Shown here: positions 55,849 through 64,000 of the stretch, one piece after another
Layout: each line of letters starts with the position of its first letter
Position numbering within the stretch: the stretch's first letter is position 1
Origin: Mucilaginibacter sp. UR6-1
Lineage (GTDB): Bacteria > Bacteroidota > Bacteroidia > Sphingobacteriales > Sphingobacteriaceae
Length of the DNA stretch: 64,000 bases
Assembly: GCF_020880975.1 (NCBI RefSeq)
Contig: NZ_JAJIWP010000001.1
Location: 372,001 to 436,000, forward strand
Reading direction: 5' to 3'
Program-made: the position numbers and the translations under genes
The notes under the pieces: model-generated
Told to the model about the DNA's origin: nothing
Database searches by the model: none
What the model saw: only the letters and a program-made list of their open reading frames with translations

Positions 55849-56135
55849 TTGAAAGAGAGCGTTTATCGCCCTTAATTAAACGTACTCAGGAAGATGGCAG
55901 AATTACGCCGATTCATATGAGTTTCTTGCTTGCATTGCTTTGCTGCTGGGAAGATAACGGCTGGAAGGCTCCGATAAGGGCTTCGAGAAAAATGCTTATG
56001 AAGCTGGCCAAAATACATTCCTCATCGACTTATCACAAGTGCGTGCAGGAACTTAGTGCCTTTGGCTATATAGATTACAAACCATCATTTAACCCGAGAG
56101 GGAGTGATTTTAGTTTCTCTGATTTAACAGGATGA
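55845..56135 (+). CDS. Small element-associated protein, winged-helix-like, 96 aa
   Basis: It overlaps the preceding HTH gene (ATGA), which suggests coupled translation. The sequence has helices typical of a winged-helix replication or transcription protein (MSFLLALLCCWEDNGWKAPI, ASRKMLMKLAKIHSSSTYHK, VQELSAFGYIDYKPSFNPRG). Similar small proteins are frequent beside integrases in Bacteroidota mobile elements. The exact function is not known to me. Confidence 0.65.
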   Translation: MIERERLSPLIKRTQEDGRITPIHMSFLLALLCCWEDNGWKAPIRASRKMLMKLAKIHSSSTYHKCVQELSAFGYIDYKPSFNPRGSDFSFSDLTG

Positions 56136-56496
56136 AATCAATGTTATCCCTTTATCTGGAGAGTTAGGGATTACATTCGAACAATTAGTAGTAACATTTT
56201 TAACCTTTTTAGATAATTTAAAATTGAAATAAAATAAGTGGCACAATGTTTCTAAACTGTGACTACAATCCTGTAATTGATTTGACTTTAAGTATCTATA
56301 ATTTCTGGATGCAAAAGTATATTGTACTCACAAAGTAAGCCCTGCAAAATTTATATAGGTTAGTCTATCTTAATGCGGTCTAAATACCCCTTATATAAGG
56401 TAGGGTTAAAACCTTTATATTTTATACCCTCTAAAAATGCCCGGTAAAAAATAACCAAAGATTGTTTTACCTTAGCCATTCTTAACCTAAATTATC
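56136..56496. other. AT-rich intergenic region upstream of the RES-like gene
   Basis: The 361 bases contain no convincing ORF. They end with a short imperfect repeat around AAGGTAGGGTTAAAACCTTT (56397-56416). It probably holds the promoter and regulatory region of the RES/HEPN pair. Composition is clearly AT-richer than the core. Confidence 0.5.
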
Positions 56497-57381
56497 ATGA
56501 GACAAATGACCGTCGCAGCTGTTCAGCAGGCTATTGATCTATTAGAAGCGATAGACCCATCAAACGAACTTGCTTACGAACAAGCCTTCCTTGCTTATCT
56601 AAGAATACCAAAACTTCCGGTCGTTATTTACAATATCGTCGAGCCCATAGAAGTGTTTAGGGCAAGAACGCATATCAATGATGTTTTTTTTAGTCAAGTA
56701 AACGAGATCTCGCTTGCTCCTCACAGCGCGATCAATCGCTTCGCCCGGTGTAGTCGTCCCTTTCAATCACGTTTTTACGGCGCAACTAACCGTCCTACAG
56801 CCTATATGGAGCTGGCTAGTTATTGGGCCTCAGAAAAAGAAGTCGGTCAGCATTTATTCGTGACCGTTGGTCGCTGGGTCGTTAAGCAACCCTTCAGCGC
56901 ACTAATCGTAAGTTCGCCCGATGTGAACTTGCGTATGAGTGAATACGACAAGGAACACGGAGCCGCTATCGATGATTTGATCGATGGTCTTGAGGGAGAA
57001 GAAAAAGAGGCAACAATTTTAGTTTATCACTATTTGTTTGACAAGTTCAGAAAGCCAGCTAAAGATGATCCGTTAACTTACATTATCACCACGTCATATT
57101 GTAACGTCGCACTTTTAACAACACCCGGTGAGATTGATGCTATATTTTACCCCAGCGTTCCCTTTGGCGGGAAAGGTGTCAATTTTGCTTTTAACAATAG
57201 GTTTATTCATCCGGAAAATATCGAACTCCTCGGTGCACTACGTGATGAATTTCAGGTTTATCTTAACGATGAGAAAATTAAATCTTTTATGCAGGTGGGA
57301 TCCTATGAAACAAAGGGCATCGATCAGGCAAACAACGTAATCCATTGGAAACAGCCGGACGCAGAAGTTAACAAGATATAA
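56497..57381 (+). CDS. RES-domain-like protein (putative NAD-targeting enzyme)
   Basis: The 294-aa cytoplasmic protein has a central region that resembles the RES domain: VFRARTHINDVFFSQVNE, then LAPHSAINRFARCSR, RFYGATNRPTAYMELASYW and later YIITTSYCNVALL and DAIFYPSVPFGGKGVNFAF. In RES toxins an Arg, a Glu and a Ser degrade NAD. Candidate Arg and Glu residues lie in these segments, but the assignment is by eye. The usual Xre-type antitoxin partner is absent; instead a HEPN-like protein gene follows after 20 bases. The pair could be a new type of toxin-antitoxin or defence module. Confidence 0.5.
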   Translation: MRQMTVAAVQQAIDLLEAIDPSNELAYEQAFLAYLRIPKLPVVIYNIVEPIEVFRARTHINDVFFSQVNEISLAPHSAINRFARCSRPFQSRFYGATNRPTAYMELASYWASEKEVGQHLFVTVGRWVVKQPFSALIVSSPDVNLRMSEYDKEHGAAIDDLIDGLEGEEKEATILVYHYLFDKFRKPAKDDPLTYIITTSYCNVALLTTPGEIDAIFYPSVPFGGKGVNFAFNNRFIHPENIELLGALRDEFQVYLNDEKIKSFMQVGSYETKGIDQANNVIHWKQPDAEVNKI

Positions 57382-57401
57382 AAGCACTTAAAACTTAACC
57401 A

Positions 57402-58367
57402 TTGATTTACTACAACATAAATGGGATTCCGACAGAGGTAAAGCCGGCAAATAAGTTTTGGATGGCCGAAGGACAGCTTGATTTTATAATGAGCGAAGGT
57501 GATCTGACGCATGACATCGAGGCCATGGCACATACTTTACGATTTGGCGTTCAAGCAAAATTATTCGGAAGTGTTCAACATTATTACGACCAGTTAGCCT
57601 TTGTCCCTCCATGGGTTACGCAAGTTGGAATTGATTCAGACCTTTCTGTTTCGAAGGCTGAGATTGAACCTTATATACAACAAGCTGACGAGTCGACTTT
57701 AAAAGCAATGTATTATAATGATGTCAGTGCATTAATCGGGTCATTGCAGAATGCCAATGTTGAGGCGAAATCCTTGCTCGGTCAATTTTATAAGGAACTG
57801 AACAACAATTCTTTTATGGTGATGAAAGATCCGTTTGAACCCAATATGGAAATGCACGCTTCCGGTGCCATCGTGACCCGTATATTCAGTTATGTAAACT
57901 ATTTATTCATATCACTTTACAGTCAGATGGATTATGTAACAAAAATCTGTTATGAACTTGAGCACTTAAAGATGGCTTACAAAAAATATGATAAGTTGCA
58001 GTCCTCCGGCATATTGGTAGGTGACGCCAATCGTCTTTCATTTAAAAAAGCGCAGGGTACTATATTCGAAGAATGTCCTAATATGAGACTAATTCAAACA
58101 CTTCGCAATGAGATCATACATGATGGTTCGTTTGAGAATACCCCTAAAGTGTTTCAATTATTTCAGGACAACAAAATGGTCGAAAAGTATATTTTCCTGC
58201 CAGACCATACCAATGGTTTTATCGATTCGATTAAAGGTCGCAAACGTTTTTTTAGCAAGGGTATTAAATTGAATGAGTGTCTTCCTGAATTACTCACAGA
58301 TTTTTGGAAACGGATGCTAACTACATTTTTACTGCTTCAAAAGTCAACGGGAATCTACTCACAATAG
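57402..58367 (+). CDS. HEPN-like protein, 321 aa
   Basis: The reading frame starts with TTG at 57402 (20 bases after the RES-like stop); the next in-frame ATG is at 57462. The protein is mostly helical and contains MRLIQTLRNEIIHDGSFENT, which fits the Arg-x4-His motif of HEPN ribonucleases (Arg-Asn-Glu-Ile-Ile-His). Downstream there are further helices and a lysine-rich loop (DSIKGRKRFFSKGIKLNE). HEPN domains are typical effectors in phage defence and toxin-antitoxin loci. Family assignment rests on the motif and fold impression only. Confidence 0.5.
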   Translation: MIYYNINGIPTEVKPANKFWMAEGQLDFIMSEGDLTHDIEAMAHTLRFGVQAKLFGSVQHYYDQLAFVPPWVTQVGIDSDLSVSKAEIEPYIQQADESTLKAMYYNDVSALIGSLQNANVEAKSLLGQFYKELNNNSFMVMKDPFEPNMEMHASGAIVTRIFSYVNYLFISLYSQMDYVTKICYELEHLKMAYKKYDKLQSSGILVGDANRLSFKKAQGTIFEECPNMRLIQTLRNEIIHDGSFENTPKVFQLFQDNKMVEKYIFLPDHTNGFIDSIKGRKRFFSKGIKLNECLPELLTDFWKRMLTTFLLLQKSTGIYSQ

Positions 58368-58444
58368 TTAAGCCCCTTTGATATTCACAATTAACAGCGG
58401 TTAGACTGGTTCAATCATTTTTTTATTGTTTAGACACGCAGGTA

Positions 58445-60751
58445 TTATCTGATGAATCGCCTTACTGATGTGCGTTTTTCATCTGGTACGGTAGAAATAG
58501 TATCCCGGAATATAATCTGTTCTGCATCTATAGATGCGATATGCTGGTCAAGAACCTCTATATCCTCAAACGACATTCCATAACGGAGCATCCATATATC
58601 CCGGTCACTTTCCGTTCCGTATCTTACATACAAAGCTAATTTCTTCGCACGGTCATCTTGATATTTTTCAGCATATTTCCAAAATGCAGCGTAAAAAATG
58701 TCGCTTAATTTAAATCCGATGAGTTTGTCAATATAATCGTAGGTGTCGTACATGATAAGATCGTAAGAAACATCTTTCGCTTTTGTTCCTAACGGAAACA
58801 GACTGAACATTCTCAATTCTTTGTCTGGAATTTCTTTATATCCAGTAATGAATGCTGCAGGCAACTGATCAAGCAACTGAGGTGAGTTTTCCAGCTGTGC
58901 CCTTTCATGAGATTTACTTGCATGCGAATACCTGTACCAGCAGATATTTTTAAAGTTACGGCCGTACACTCGCCATAGCATAATTTTAACTGCGGTATCT
59001 AAAACCCGGGCTTCTCCATCGCTAAGGGATCTGCTGAGATAAAGTGTGTATAAGTTCCTGAAATATGCATATAACAACAACTTCGCGTCAAGGTCATCAG
59101 TGATTTTCTTAAAGGCGATTAGTTGGCCATCTTCAAACACTGAATTTAAAATTTGTTCAATGATGCCATCAATACTATCGGTACTGAGCTTTTCGAGGTC
59201 TTTTTCGGTAAGATTATATTCATCCGAATAGGTCCCATTAAGAATAGCGTCCCTAAAGTCATTGTAATCATCATCCTGCAAATCTGTTTTTTCGAGCGAG
59301 GAGACGTTGTCGAGTATCTCATCACTGGTCATGATTTTTCGGAACGTAGGAATACGTTGCGGGTTATTCACAATCACATATCCATAATCAAACTTTAAAT
59401 CTCTCGTTGAGCGGCCAGCTCTTCCGATAAGGTTTTTAACCGCTAATGGCTTACTACCCTCTAAGCGGTCAAGATAAACAACATCAAATGGCATATTAAT
59501 GCCTTGCTCAAGTGTAGAGGTTGCGAAACAGATGCGACAATGGCCAGCTTTGGTAAATTGTTCAATGATGAGTCTGGTATGTAGAGGGAGTGACCCGTGA
59601 TGGATAACAATACCCTTGCAAAGTAAGTCTAAAAGCAATGAATAATGGGCAGCGTTGCGCTCGGTGTCACCGCCCGTATATTCTTTAAGTTGGCTTAAGT
59701 ATAGGGCAGTCGTTTCAGATGGTAATTCATCGCATAGCGCCACGTATTTGGCAAATTTCTCCAGAAATTTCCCGTTATAGATTTTTTGCTTAGATGTATA
59801 TATCAGCACTGTACCACCTTTCTGGATGGTCGCTGATAGCGGATCAAATCCGGCAATTATTTTCTTATGGCCCATTATCTGTTGGTCAATGCCGAAGTGT
59901 GAAAACTGCCCGTCCGGGTTTTGACATAAAAAAAGCTGTCCAACATTTTTCTGAATGTACTGCTTTGCTTTAGCAGTCTGTTGTTCAAAATGATTTTTCT
60001 CTATCTGAGATTCGGGATTTTGTACAAAAGGGTGCGCAAAAATAAATTTGGCCTCTGGGTAGGCTTTCTGACATCTACGGACGATACTATCAAAATACAA
60101 TCCCCGTTTAGAGTCTTCATCGCTTAATTGAGCCTCGTCGAATAAAAATAAATCAACCTTAAACTGCTCACGCTGTTTGAATAGTTCCCGACAGCGTTCT
60201 GGCGTGACGATAAAAATGCTTCGCTTGGCATATCTGGTGTTAATTTTGTCGATAAACGTTAAAATATTGACAGATTGATCCTTAATCTGCTCAGACAGCT
60301 CCAGATAATATTCATTAATTAAGGCTCTTGAAGGCACAACAACTACAACATCATTTTGGCTCTCCTCAATTTGCTTCCTGAATACGAAGGACTTACCCGT
60401 ACTCGTAGGGGCCGAAAAGCTAAAGCAAGTGTTGCCATTGATGCCCTTGATAATATCTGCCTGTACAGGGGTTAGTGTGTAACTATATGTGTCCCGGATA
60501 TACTGGCGATATTGGGTAAAAACCACTTCGGCGAGCGTATCCCGCGTTGTCGGCTTATAGAAAACCGCCATATAGTTTAAGATTGGGATTTTGTGTTGCT
60601 CAAATTCTTCCGGCCGGTAGAGTGCCAAGTAGGAAAGTATCTCCAGATCGGTAATAGAAGTCGGACCATTCATGTACAAATTCGCCATGACATACTTGAA
60701 TATATCTGCCGTGTTTTGGCCTCCTGTAATACTTTTGATTGCATTCTTCAT
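58445..60751 (-). CDS. hamB: HamB-like superfamily 2 DEAD/DEAH helicase (Hachiman/AbpB type)
   Basis: The ATG at 60751 overlaps the hamA stop as ATGA, and gives about 768 aa. Helicase motifs: I FSAPTSTGKSFVFRKQ, Ia VVVPSRALINEYY, II DLFLFDEAQLSDED (Asp-Glu-Ala-Gln), V FATSTLEQGINMPFDVVYL and VI NLIGRAGRSTRDL. This fits the helicase partner of Hachiman and AbpAB systems, which senses phage DNA intermediates and controls its nuclease partner. The C-terminal 250 residues are a specific extension. Coupled translation with the upstream gene supports a two-gene module. Confidence 0.8.
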   Translation of the reverse strand: MKNAIKSITGGQNTADIFKYVMANLYMNGPTSITDLEILSYLALYRPEEFEQHKIPILNYMAVFYKPTTRDTLAEVVFTQYRQYIRDTYSYTLTPVQADIIKGINGNTCFSFSAPTSTGKSFVFRKQIEESQNDVVVVVPSRALINEYYLELSEQIKDQSVNILTFIDKINTRYAKRSIFIVTPERCRELFKQREQFKVDLFLFDEAQLSDEDSKRGLYFDSIVRRCQKAYPEAKFIFAHPFVQNPESQIEKNHFEQQTAKAKQYIQKNVGQLFLCQNPDGQFSHFGIDQQIMGHKKIIAGFDPLSATIQKGGTVLIYTSKQKIYNGKFLEKFAKYVALCDELPSETTALYLSQLKEYTGGDTERNAAHYSLLLDLLCKGIVIHHGSLPLHTRLIIEQFTKAGHCRICFATSTLEQGINMPFDVVYLDRLEGSKPLAVKNLIGRAGRSTRDLKFDYGYVIVNNPQRIPTFRKIMTSDEILDNVSSLEKTDLQDDDYNDFRDAILNGTYSDEYNLTEKDLEKLSTDSIDGIIEQILNSVFEDGQLIAFKKITDDLDAKLLLYAYFRNLYTLYLSRSLSDGEARVLDTAVKIMLWRVYGRNFKNICWYRYSHASKSHERAQLENSPQLLDQLPAAFITGYKEIPDKELRMFSLFPLGTKAKDVSYDLIMYDTYDYIDKLIGFKLSDIFYAAFWKYAEKYQDDRAKKLALYVRYGTESDRDIWMLRYGMSFEDIEVLDQHIASIDAEQIIFRDTISTVPDEKRTSVRRFIR

Positions 60752-61431
60752 AAGTTGACTGCAACACAAATTAGTTCTTTGTACTTACTCGCATCAACAA
60801 AGTGCTTATTACGTTTAATACTCTTTATCAGTTGATCGGTAGGGGTGGCTTTGGCCGAAAATGCAGCGATATACCCTTTGTGGCCTTTTACACAGTTGTT
60901 CATAGAGTTTTTGCAGAAGAAATCTTTAATGTCGTTCAAATCAGAGATATCCTGTTGTTGATTTGCGAACCGGATGATCTGTTCCAACGACCTGCCAAAT
61001 GCGCTTTGTTTGGCCACATACTTAGCTTCACCGAATAGTAAGATCTCATTTAGATTTCGTGTATAAAAATCGAATCCCGGATTCAAAATGATGTTCTTCT
61101 TAAATAATTCAGCAAGCGGAATGTCTAAGTAATTTAGCTTTTCAACAATAGTTTGCCTTGCCAATTCAGATACTACATATTCAGCTGAACTACTGGTAAT
61201 CTTATCTGCCTTTGCCTTAATGATAAAATTTGCGATATGGTCTGCAGTCTTTCGCGCTCTAACCTGGTAAGAAACCCGCTGGTATTCGTCATCAAATTGA
61301 CGTATCCAAGAAAGGTCATTAAACGAAACCAGAATATTTCTAAGCGTTAGGCTTATATCAGTTGGGTCAATTCTGATAAAACTAATATGATTTTCAATTT
61401 GTATGTGGTCAACAATGGTGTAACCGCTCAT
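60748..61431 (-). CDS. hamA: HamA-like (DUF1837/AbpA type) effector nuclease
   Basis: The 227-aa protein has a candidate nuclease motif PGFDFYTRNLNEILLFGEAK (Asp ... Glu-x-Lys) near residue 120, where HamA/AbpA proteins of the DUF1837 family carry a PD-(D/E)xK-like active site. Other segments resemble the family (ISFIRIDPTDISLTLRNILV, FVDASKYKELICVAV near the end). It immediately precedes and overlaps the helicase. In Hachiman, HamA is a nuclease held in check by HamB until damage is sensed. The pair is the main recognisable phage-defence system here. Confidence 0.75.
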   Translation of the reverse strand: MSGYTIVDHIQIENHISFIRIDPTDISLTLRNILVSFNDLSWIRQFDDEYQRVSYQVRARKTADHIANFIIKAKADKITSSSAEYVVSELARQTIVEKLNYLDIPLAELFKKNIILNPGFDFYTRNLNEILLFGEAKYVAKQSAFGRSLEQIIRFANQQQDISDLNDIKDFFCKNSMNNCVKGHKGYIAAFSAKATPTDQLIKSIKRNKHFVDASKYKELICVAVNL

Positions 61432-61873
61432 GAATTTAGATAAAGTATAAGGTAATAATTATCTAATTTACGCAAAACCAATCATCAAATACAACGATCT
61501 GAAATATAGTAATTAGCAACGAAAAAAAAATTGCCCTTTTTTAGAACAATTTGTTTGACGGCTCGTGAAAAATAATGCTTAATATTGCTAAGTTTTCCAC
61601 ACTTCGGAAACAAGATAGTACCATAAAATGACCCAAAAACAGGTCGCGAAGTTTGTTTCTAATTTGATACTGAAATCTCATAACTTTTTGATAATCAATT
61701 CCTAATTGCTTTCTGTATCGATATATTAACTGTCTCAAAATTGCTTGGGCATAAGGTTATTAAAACTACTTTGATCTATACTTAAGTGAAAGATAAAATT
61801 AAGATTGAGGCTACAGGAAGAATCAAGGTTGATTTAAAAAACATGAAAAAGAACAATGGCAAAGCGTCTAAAC
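61432..61873. other. Intergenic region without a convincing gene
   Basis: These 442 AT-rich bases lie upstream of hamA and downstream of the HTH gene. They hold short frames only (a 65-codon minus frame at 61541-61738 and a 31-codon plus frame at 61786-61881), neither with a recognisable domain. The hamA promoter should be near 61440-61500. Confidence 0.5.
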
Positions 61874-62215
61874 TCAAATGAACTTGCTGCCAAATTTGCG
61901 TTTTGATTTGTTCAACTGCGAACTGATCTCGTTCGCAGTTTTATGCCTTGAATTGCTGATCCACTCTTGAAGTTCTAACCTGCTGAAATATAACCTCTTT
62001 CCTGGTTTGGAAAATGGAATTTCTTTGCGACTCACTTTAATGTATAAGGATGCTTCTGAAATTTTAAGAAACGCTGCTGCTTCCTCAACGTTCAATAAAT
62101 CATTATCCCCGGTATCCGAGGGTTTGAGACCAATAACAAGTTGTTCGATAGATTCTACTTTTTCAAAAAGTAAGCTGATGATTTCAGGAAGTTCATTAAA
62201 ATTAAATGGATCCAT
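61874..62215 (-). CDS. Excisionase-family helix-turn-helix protein
   Basis: The protein of about 113 aa, starting at ATG 62215 (MDPFNFNELPEIISLLFEKV), has an N-terminal coiled segment. An HTH_17 domain follows (LLNVEEAAAFLKISEASLYI, SKPGKRLYFSRLELQEWISN) and the tail is basic (SKRKFGSKFI). It is of the same class as the gene at 55585 but not a close copy. In islands such genes control excision or transcription. It lies 61 bases downstream of the CHAT gene on the same strand. Confidence 0.8.
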   Translation of the reverse strand: MDPFNFNELPEIISLLFEKVESIEQLVIGLKPSDTGDNDLLNVEEAAAFLKISEASLYIKVSRKEIPFSKPGKRLYFSRLELQEWISNSRHKTANEISSQLNKSKRKFGSKFI

Positions 62216-62276
62216 CTTGTAAAGATGTGCCAATTGTCTTGTTACACATCATCAGTTTTTCTGTACTACAGAAGAT

Positions 62277-64000
62277 TTATTCTAAGTAAGTAAATGAACC
62301 ATAATAGAATAAATTGTCGTACTGAATTTTTGCAGAGTATTCTATTCTATCATATAGATCATTGTTTGAAATATAACTTTTGAACCTATCTACAATTTTG
62401 TCCTGTCCACTAAAGAAATGTTCAAGTGTGTCATTAAAACTTTGCTGATAGTCATAGCCTTCAGATAGAGCTATGCCGAGTAATAAACCAAGGATTAAAC
62501 CTGCATAATCATCAATTGGCCATTGATGGCTAATAAGTGATTGTCCACCGGTTACCAAACTTGCGCCGAAACCAATTGAACCGGGAGAATTGATTAAGGT
62601 CGTTGTGGCACCGTCGCAGGCATTTAATACAAGTAATCGTCTGCCATCAGACGATGAAGAAATATAGTTTAAATCAGCCAAAGGGATCTTATTAGGGCTT
62701 CCATCTTCCTTCGCACGATTCATCAGTAAATACGACAAGTGTGGCCTGAAATGATCGAATTGTCCGTGGCAGGATATCCATACCAGATTATAATCCTTTT
62801 CATGGTAGGCTTTTAAAAAGAGTGCTTGATCATCCTCATACCAGTTAAAACGATCAACTTTGGCACCGGCTTTTTCAAAGATTTCCTGAACGCCGTCGCA
62901 TTCATACTCCGACATATTGCAATCACCCTGCCACATCAGGATTTTAGAAATACTTTTTGTTGAGTATGGCTTTCTGAATGATTGAACAATTGGCAATCCC
63001 GCTTTAGCATATTTCAGAAATAACGCCTGTAATGGCAACTGGAATTCCGAATAAAGGTAATAGGCTGGAGATGATCGAATAGTTTCCTGAATATTTGGAT
63101 CAGTCAGGTTAAAATGCTCAACGAGTATTTGTTCAAGTTCTTTACCATGTTGTGGTTCTGGCGTTCCTACCTCCTGAAGGTCTTCCGGGCTTCTGGTAGG
63201 ATGCAATTCATCGATCAGTGCGATAGTCATGTTCATAAAGTGATTTAGTTGCTTTATAATCCTACCACCATAATCATGAGGATCAGTTCCAGAATGAACT
63301 ACTTTTCCCTGTTTAGCATATCGAACGCCACCTGGGGTATTGTGCTGAATAATTAGGAATTCATTTGAAATTCTGCTTTCGTTTGGTATTTTAAAAAATT
63401 CACTGATAATCGTTACTATCGCCTGAATTTCGCCTGCGGCCAAGAGTGTGTCTATTAATTGCTGAACAATGGAATAAACTCTGCTTATTTCGAAATCCTT
63501 TTGAATTTCATTTTTTACAAGCTTATCTACCATCTTATGATAACCTCTAATCGAACTAATTATCTGATCCAGGTTTGAAAGTATCGCTGAACTGTCACCT
63601 TTATAAACGGCGCACATTAATTGCAACTGTTCATTTGCATCAATACTGAACATTTTCTGTACGCGTTCGAACCATACCTCCCTGGTTGTTTGAGTGTATT
63701 CGTAACCACAGGCACAAAACTGCATTGCAATAATTTTGCCGCTTGCAGATAATAGCCATGGCCTAGTATAAAAAAACATTAATATATGAGAGCATTTATC
63801 TTTCAAGTTTTGATTGCCGATATTGCTTGCCCAGGTTTGGATCTGACAAAATGCCAAAATTATAATATCATCATAATAAATCGGAGACGCTAATATTTCC
63901 AGTTTAGGATAAAAATGCTCAACATAATATTTAACAATTTCGTAAAAGCCTCCTTTCACACGCTGCTGGTAAAAAAGCATATTGGTCCACTCTGCAAAAG
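62277..64000 (-). CDS. CHAT-domain (caspase-like) protease, 5' end cut by window edge
   Basis: The frame stays open to base 64000 past the in-frame ATG at 63980 (the upstream codons read FAEWTN), so the true start lies outside. At least 574 residues are visible. The N-terminal visible part is helical and may be TPR-like. The C-terminal third is a CHAT domain with the catalytic His in NLVWISCHGQFDHFRP and the catalytic Cys in LLVLNACDGATTTLI, followed by GASLVTGGQSLISHQWPIDD. CHAT proteases are effectors in several bacterial immune systems. The upstream partner and recognition domain are beyond the edge. Confidence 0.85.
   Translation of the reverse strand, partial: FAEWTNMLFYQQRVKGGFYEIVKYYVEHFYPKLEILASPIYYDDIIILAFCQIQTWASNIGNQNLKDKCSHILMFFYTRPWLLSASGKIIAMQFCACGYEYTQTTREVWFERVQKMFSIDANEQLQLMCAVYKGDSSAILSNLDQIISSIRGYHKMVDKLVKNEIQKDFEISRVYSIVQQLIDTLLAAGEIQAIVTIISEFFKIPNESRISNEFLIIQHNTPGGVRYAKQGKVVHSGTDPHDYGGRIIKQLNHFMNMTIALIDELHPTRSPEDLQEVGTPEPQHGKELEQILVEHFNLTDPNIQETIRSSPAYYLYSEFQLPLQALFLKYAKAGLPIVQSFRKPYSTKSISKILMWQGDCNMSEYECDGVQEIFEKAGAKVDRFNWYEDDQALFLKAYHEKDYNLVWISCHGQFDHFRPHLSYLLMNRAKEDGSPNKIPLADLNYISSSSDGRRLLVLNACDGATTTLINSPGSIGFGASLVTGGQSLISHQWPIDDYAGLILGLLLGIALSEGYDYQQSFNDTLEHFFSGQDKIVDRFKSYISNNDLYDRIEYSAKIQYDNLFYYGSFTYLE

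Larger units (their letters stand above)
53951..64000. mobile_element. Left part of an integrative element (defence island) at tRNA-Ser
   Basis: A tyrosine recombinase begins 246 bases after tRNA-Ser. It is followed by two small DNA-binding or element-type proteins, then accessory genes: RES-like, HEPN-like, HamAB-like, an HTH protein and a CHAT protease. The accessory genes look AT-richer than the core genes. I see no second copy of the tRNA 3' end in the window, so the right attachment site should lie beyond 64,000. The exact left boundary is not determined. Confidence 0.75.

Noticed and set aside
61541..61738. 65-codon minus-strand ORF upstream of hamA
   Set aside because: Low-complexity composition, no recognisable domain and no good start context; it probably arises by chance in AT-rich DNA.
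61786..61881. 31-codon plus-strand ORF with a GTG start
   Set aside because: It is lysine-rich, overlaps the end of the HTH gene on the other strand and has no promoter that I can see.
53861..64000. A right-hand attachment site inside the window
   Set aside because: No second copy of the tRNA-Ser 3' sequence was found by eye up to base 64,000.

Overview
The window looks like chromosome of a Bacteroidota member, most likely Sphingobacteriaceae (Mucilaginibacter/Pedobacter type). This rests on a SusC/SusD pair, promoters of the TTG-N19-TAnnTTTG kind, weak or absent Shine-Dalgarno sequences, a 7TM-HD phosphohydrolase, WbqC, an SPFH/Arc operon and a CTnDOT-like integrase. The genus is inference, since no 16S gene is present.

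Bases 1-29,900 are mostly housekeeping. They hold a truncated alpha-2-macroglobulin gene, topA, mnmA, a decayed aldehyde dehydrogenase, an isolated 31-codon membrane-peptide gene, proBA, queG, a TPR protein ending in a kinase-like dimerisation helix without ATPase, a STAS-like protein, a lipoprotein deacetylase, an exported oxidoreductase, ruvB, a GAF histidine kinase, a CPBP protease pair, a pentameric ligand-gated-channel homologue, a Y-family polymerase, wbqC, an acyltransferase with a glycosyltransferase, folD, lepA, a fructosamine-kinase-like gene and a cytochrome c/FG-GAP protein.

Bases 29,960-43,070 form a coherent redox and sulfur locus. A TlpA-like oxidoreductase, tRNA-Cys, a structured terminator-bearing leader with a thioredoxin, and a long operon follow one another: SusC, SusD, two DoxX-like proteins, cytochrome c, a SoxC-like molybdenum sulfite dehydrogenase and a YeiH-type exporter. 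Two short unannotated ORFs starting MKT and ending in cysteine codons (the second has six Cys in a row) precede the TlpA gene and susC. Both follow the same TTCTATAGATTT element and an identical TATATTTG -7 box. I infer a cysteine-sensing leader-peptide regulon; this is the strongest candidate for an undescribed system here.

Bases 43,200-53,800 carry katG, a PNPOx-fold protein, tRNA-Pro, a polyprenol-phosphate sugar transferase, a POT peptide transporter, an SPFH/Arc operon and the 7TM-HD phosphohydrolase.

From tRNA-Ser(GCT) at 53,861 to the right edge lies the left part of an integrative element. It holds a tyrosine recombinase, small DNA-binding proteins, a RES-like/HEPN-like gene pair, a Hachiman/AbpAB-like HamA-HamB defence pair and a CHAT protease gene cut by the window edge. 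It reads as a defence island whose right end is not visible.
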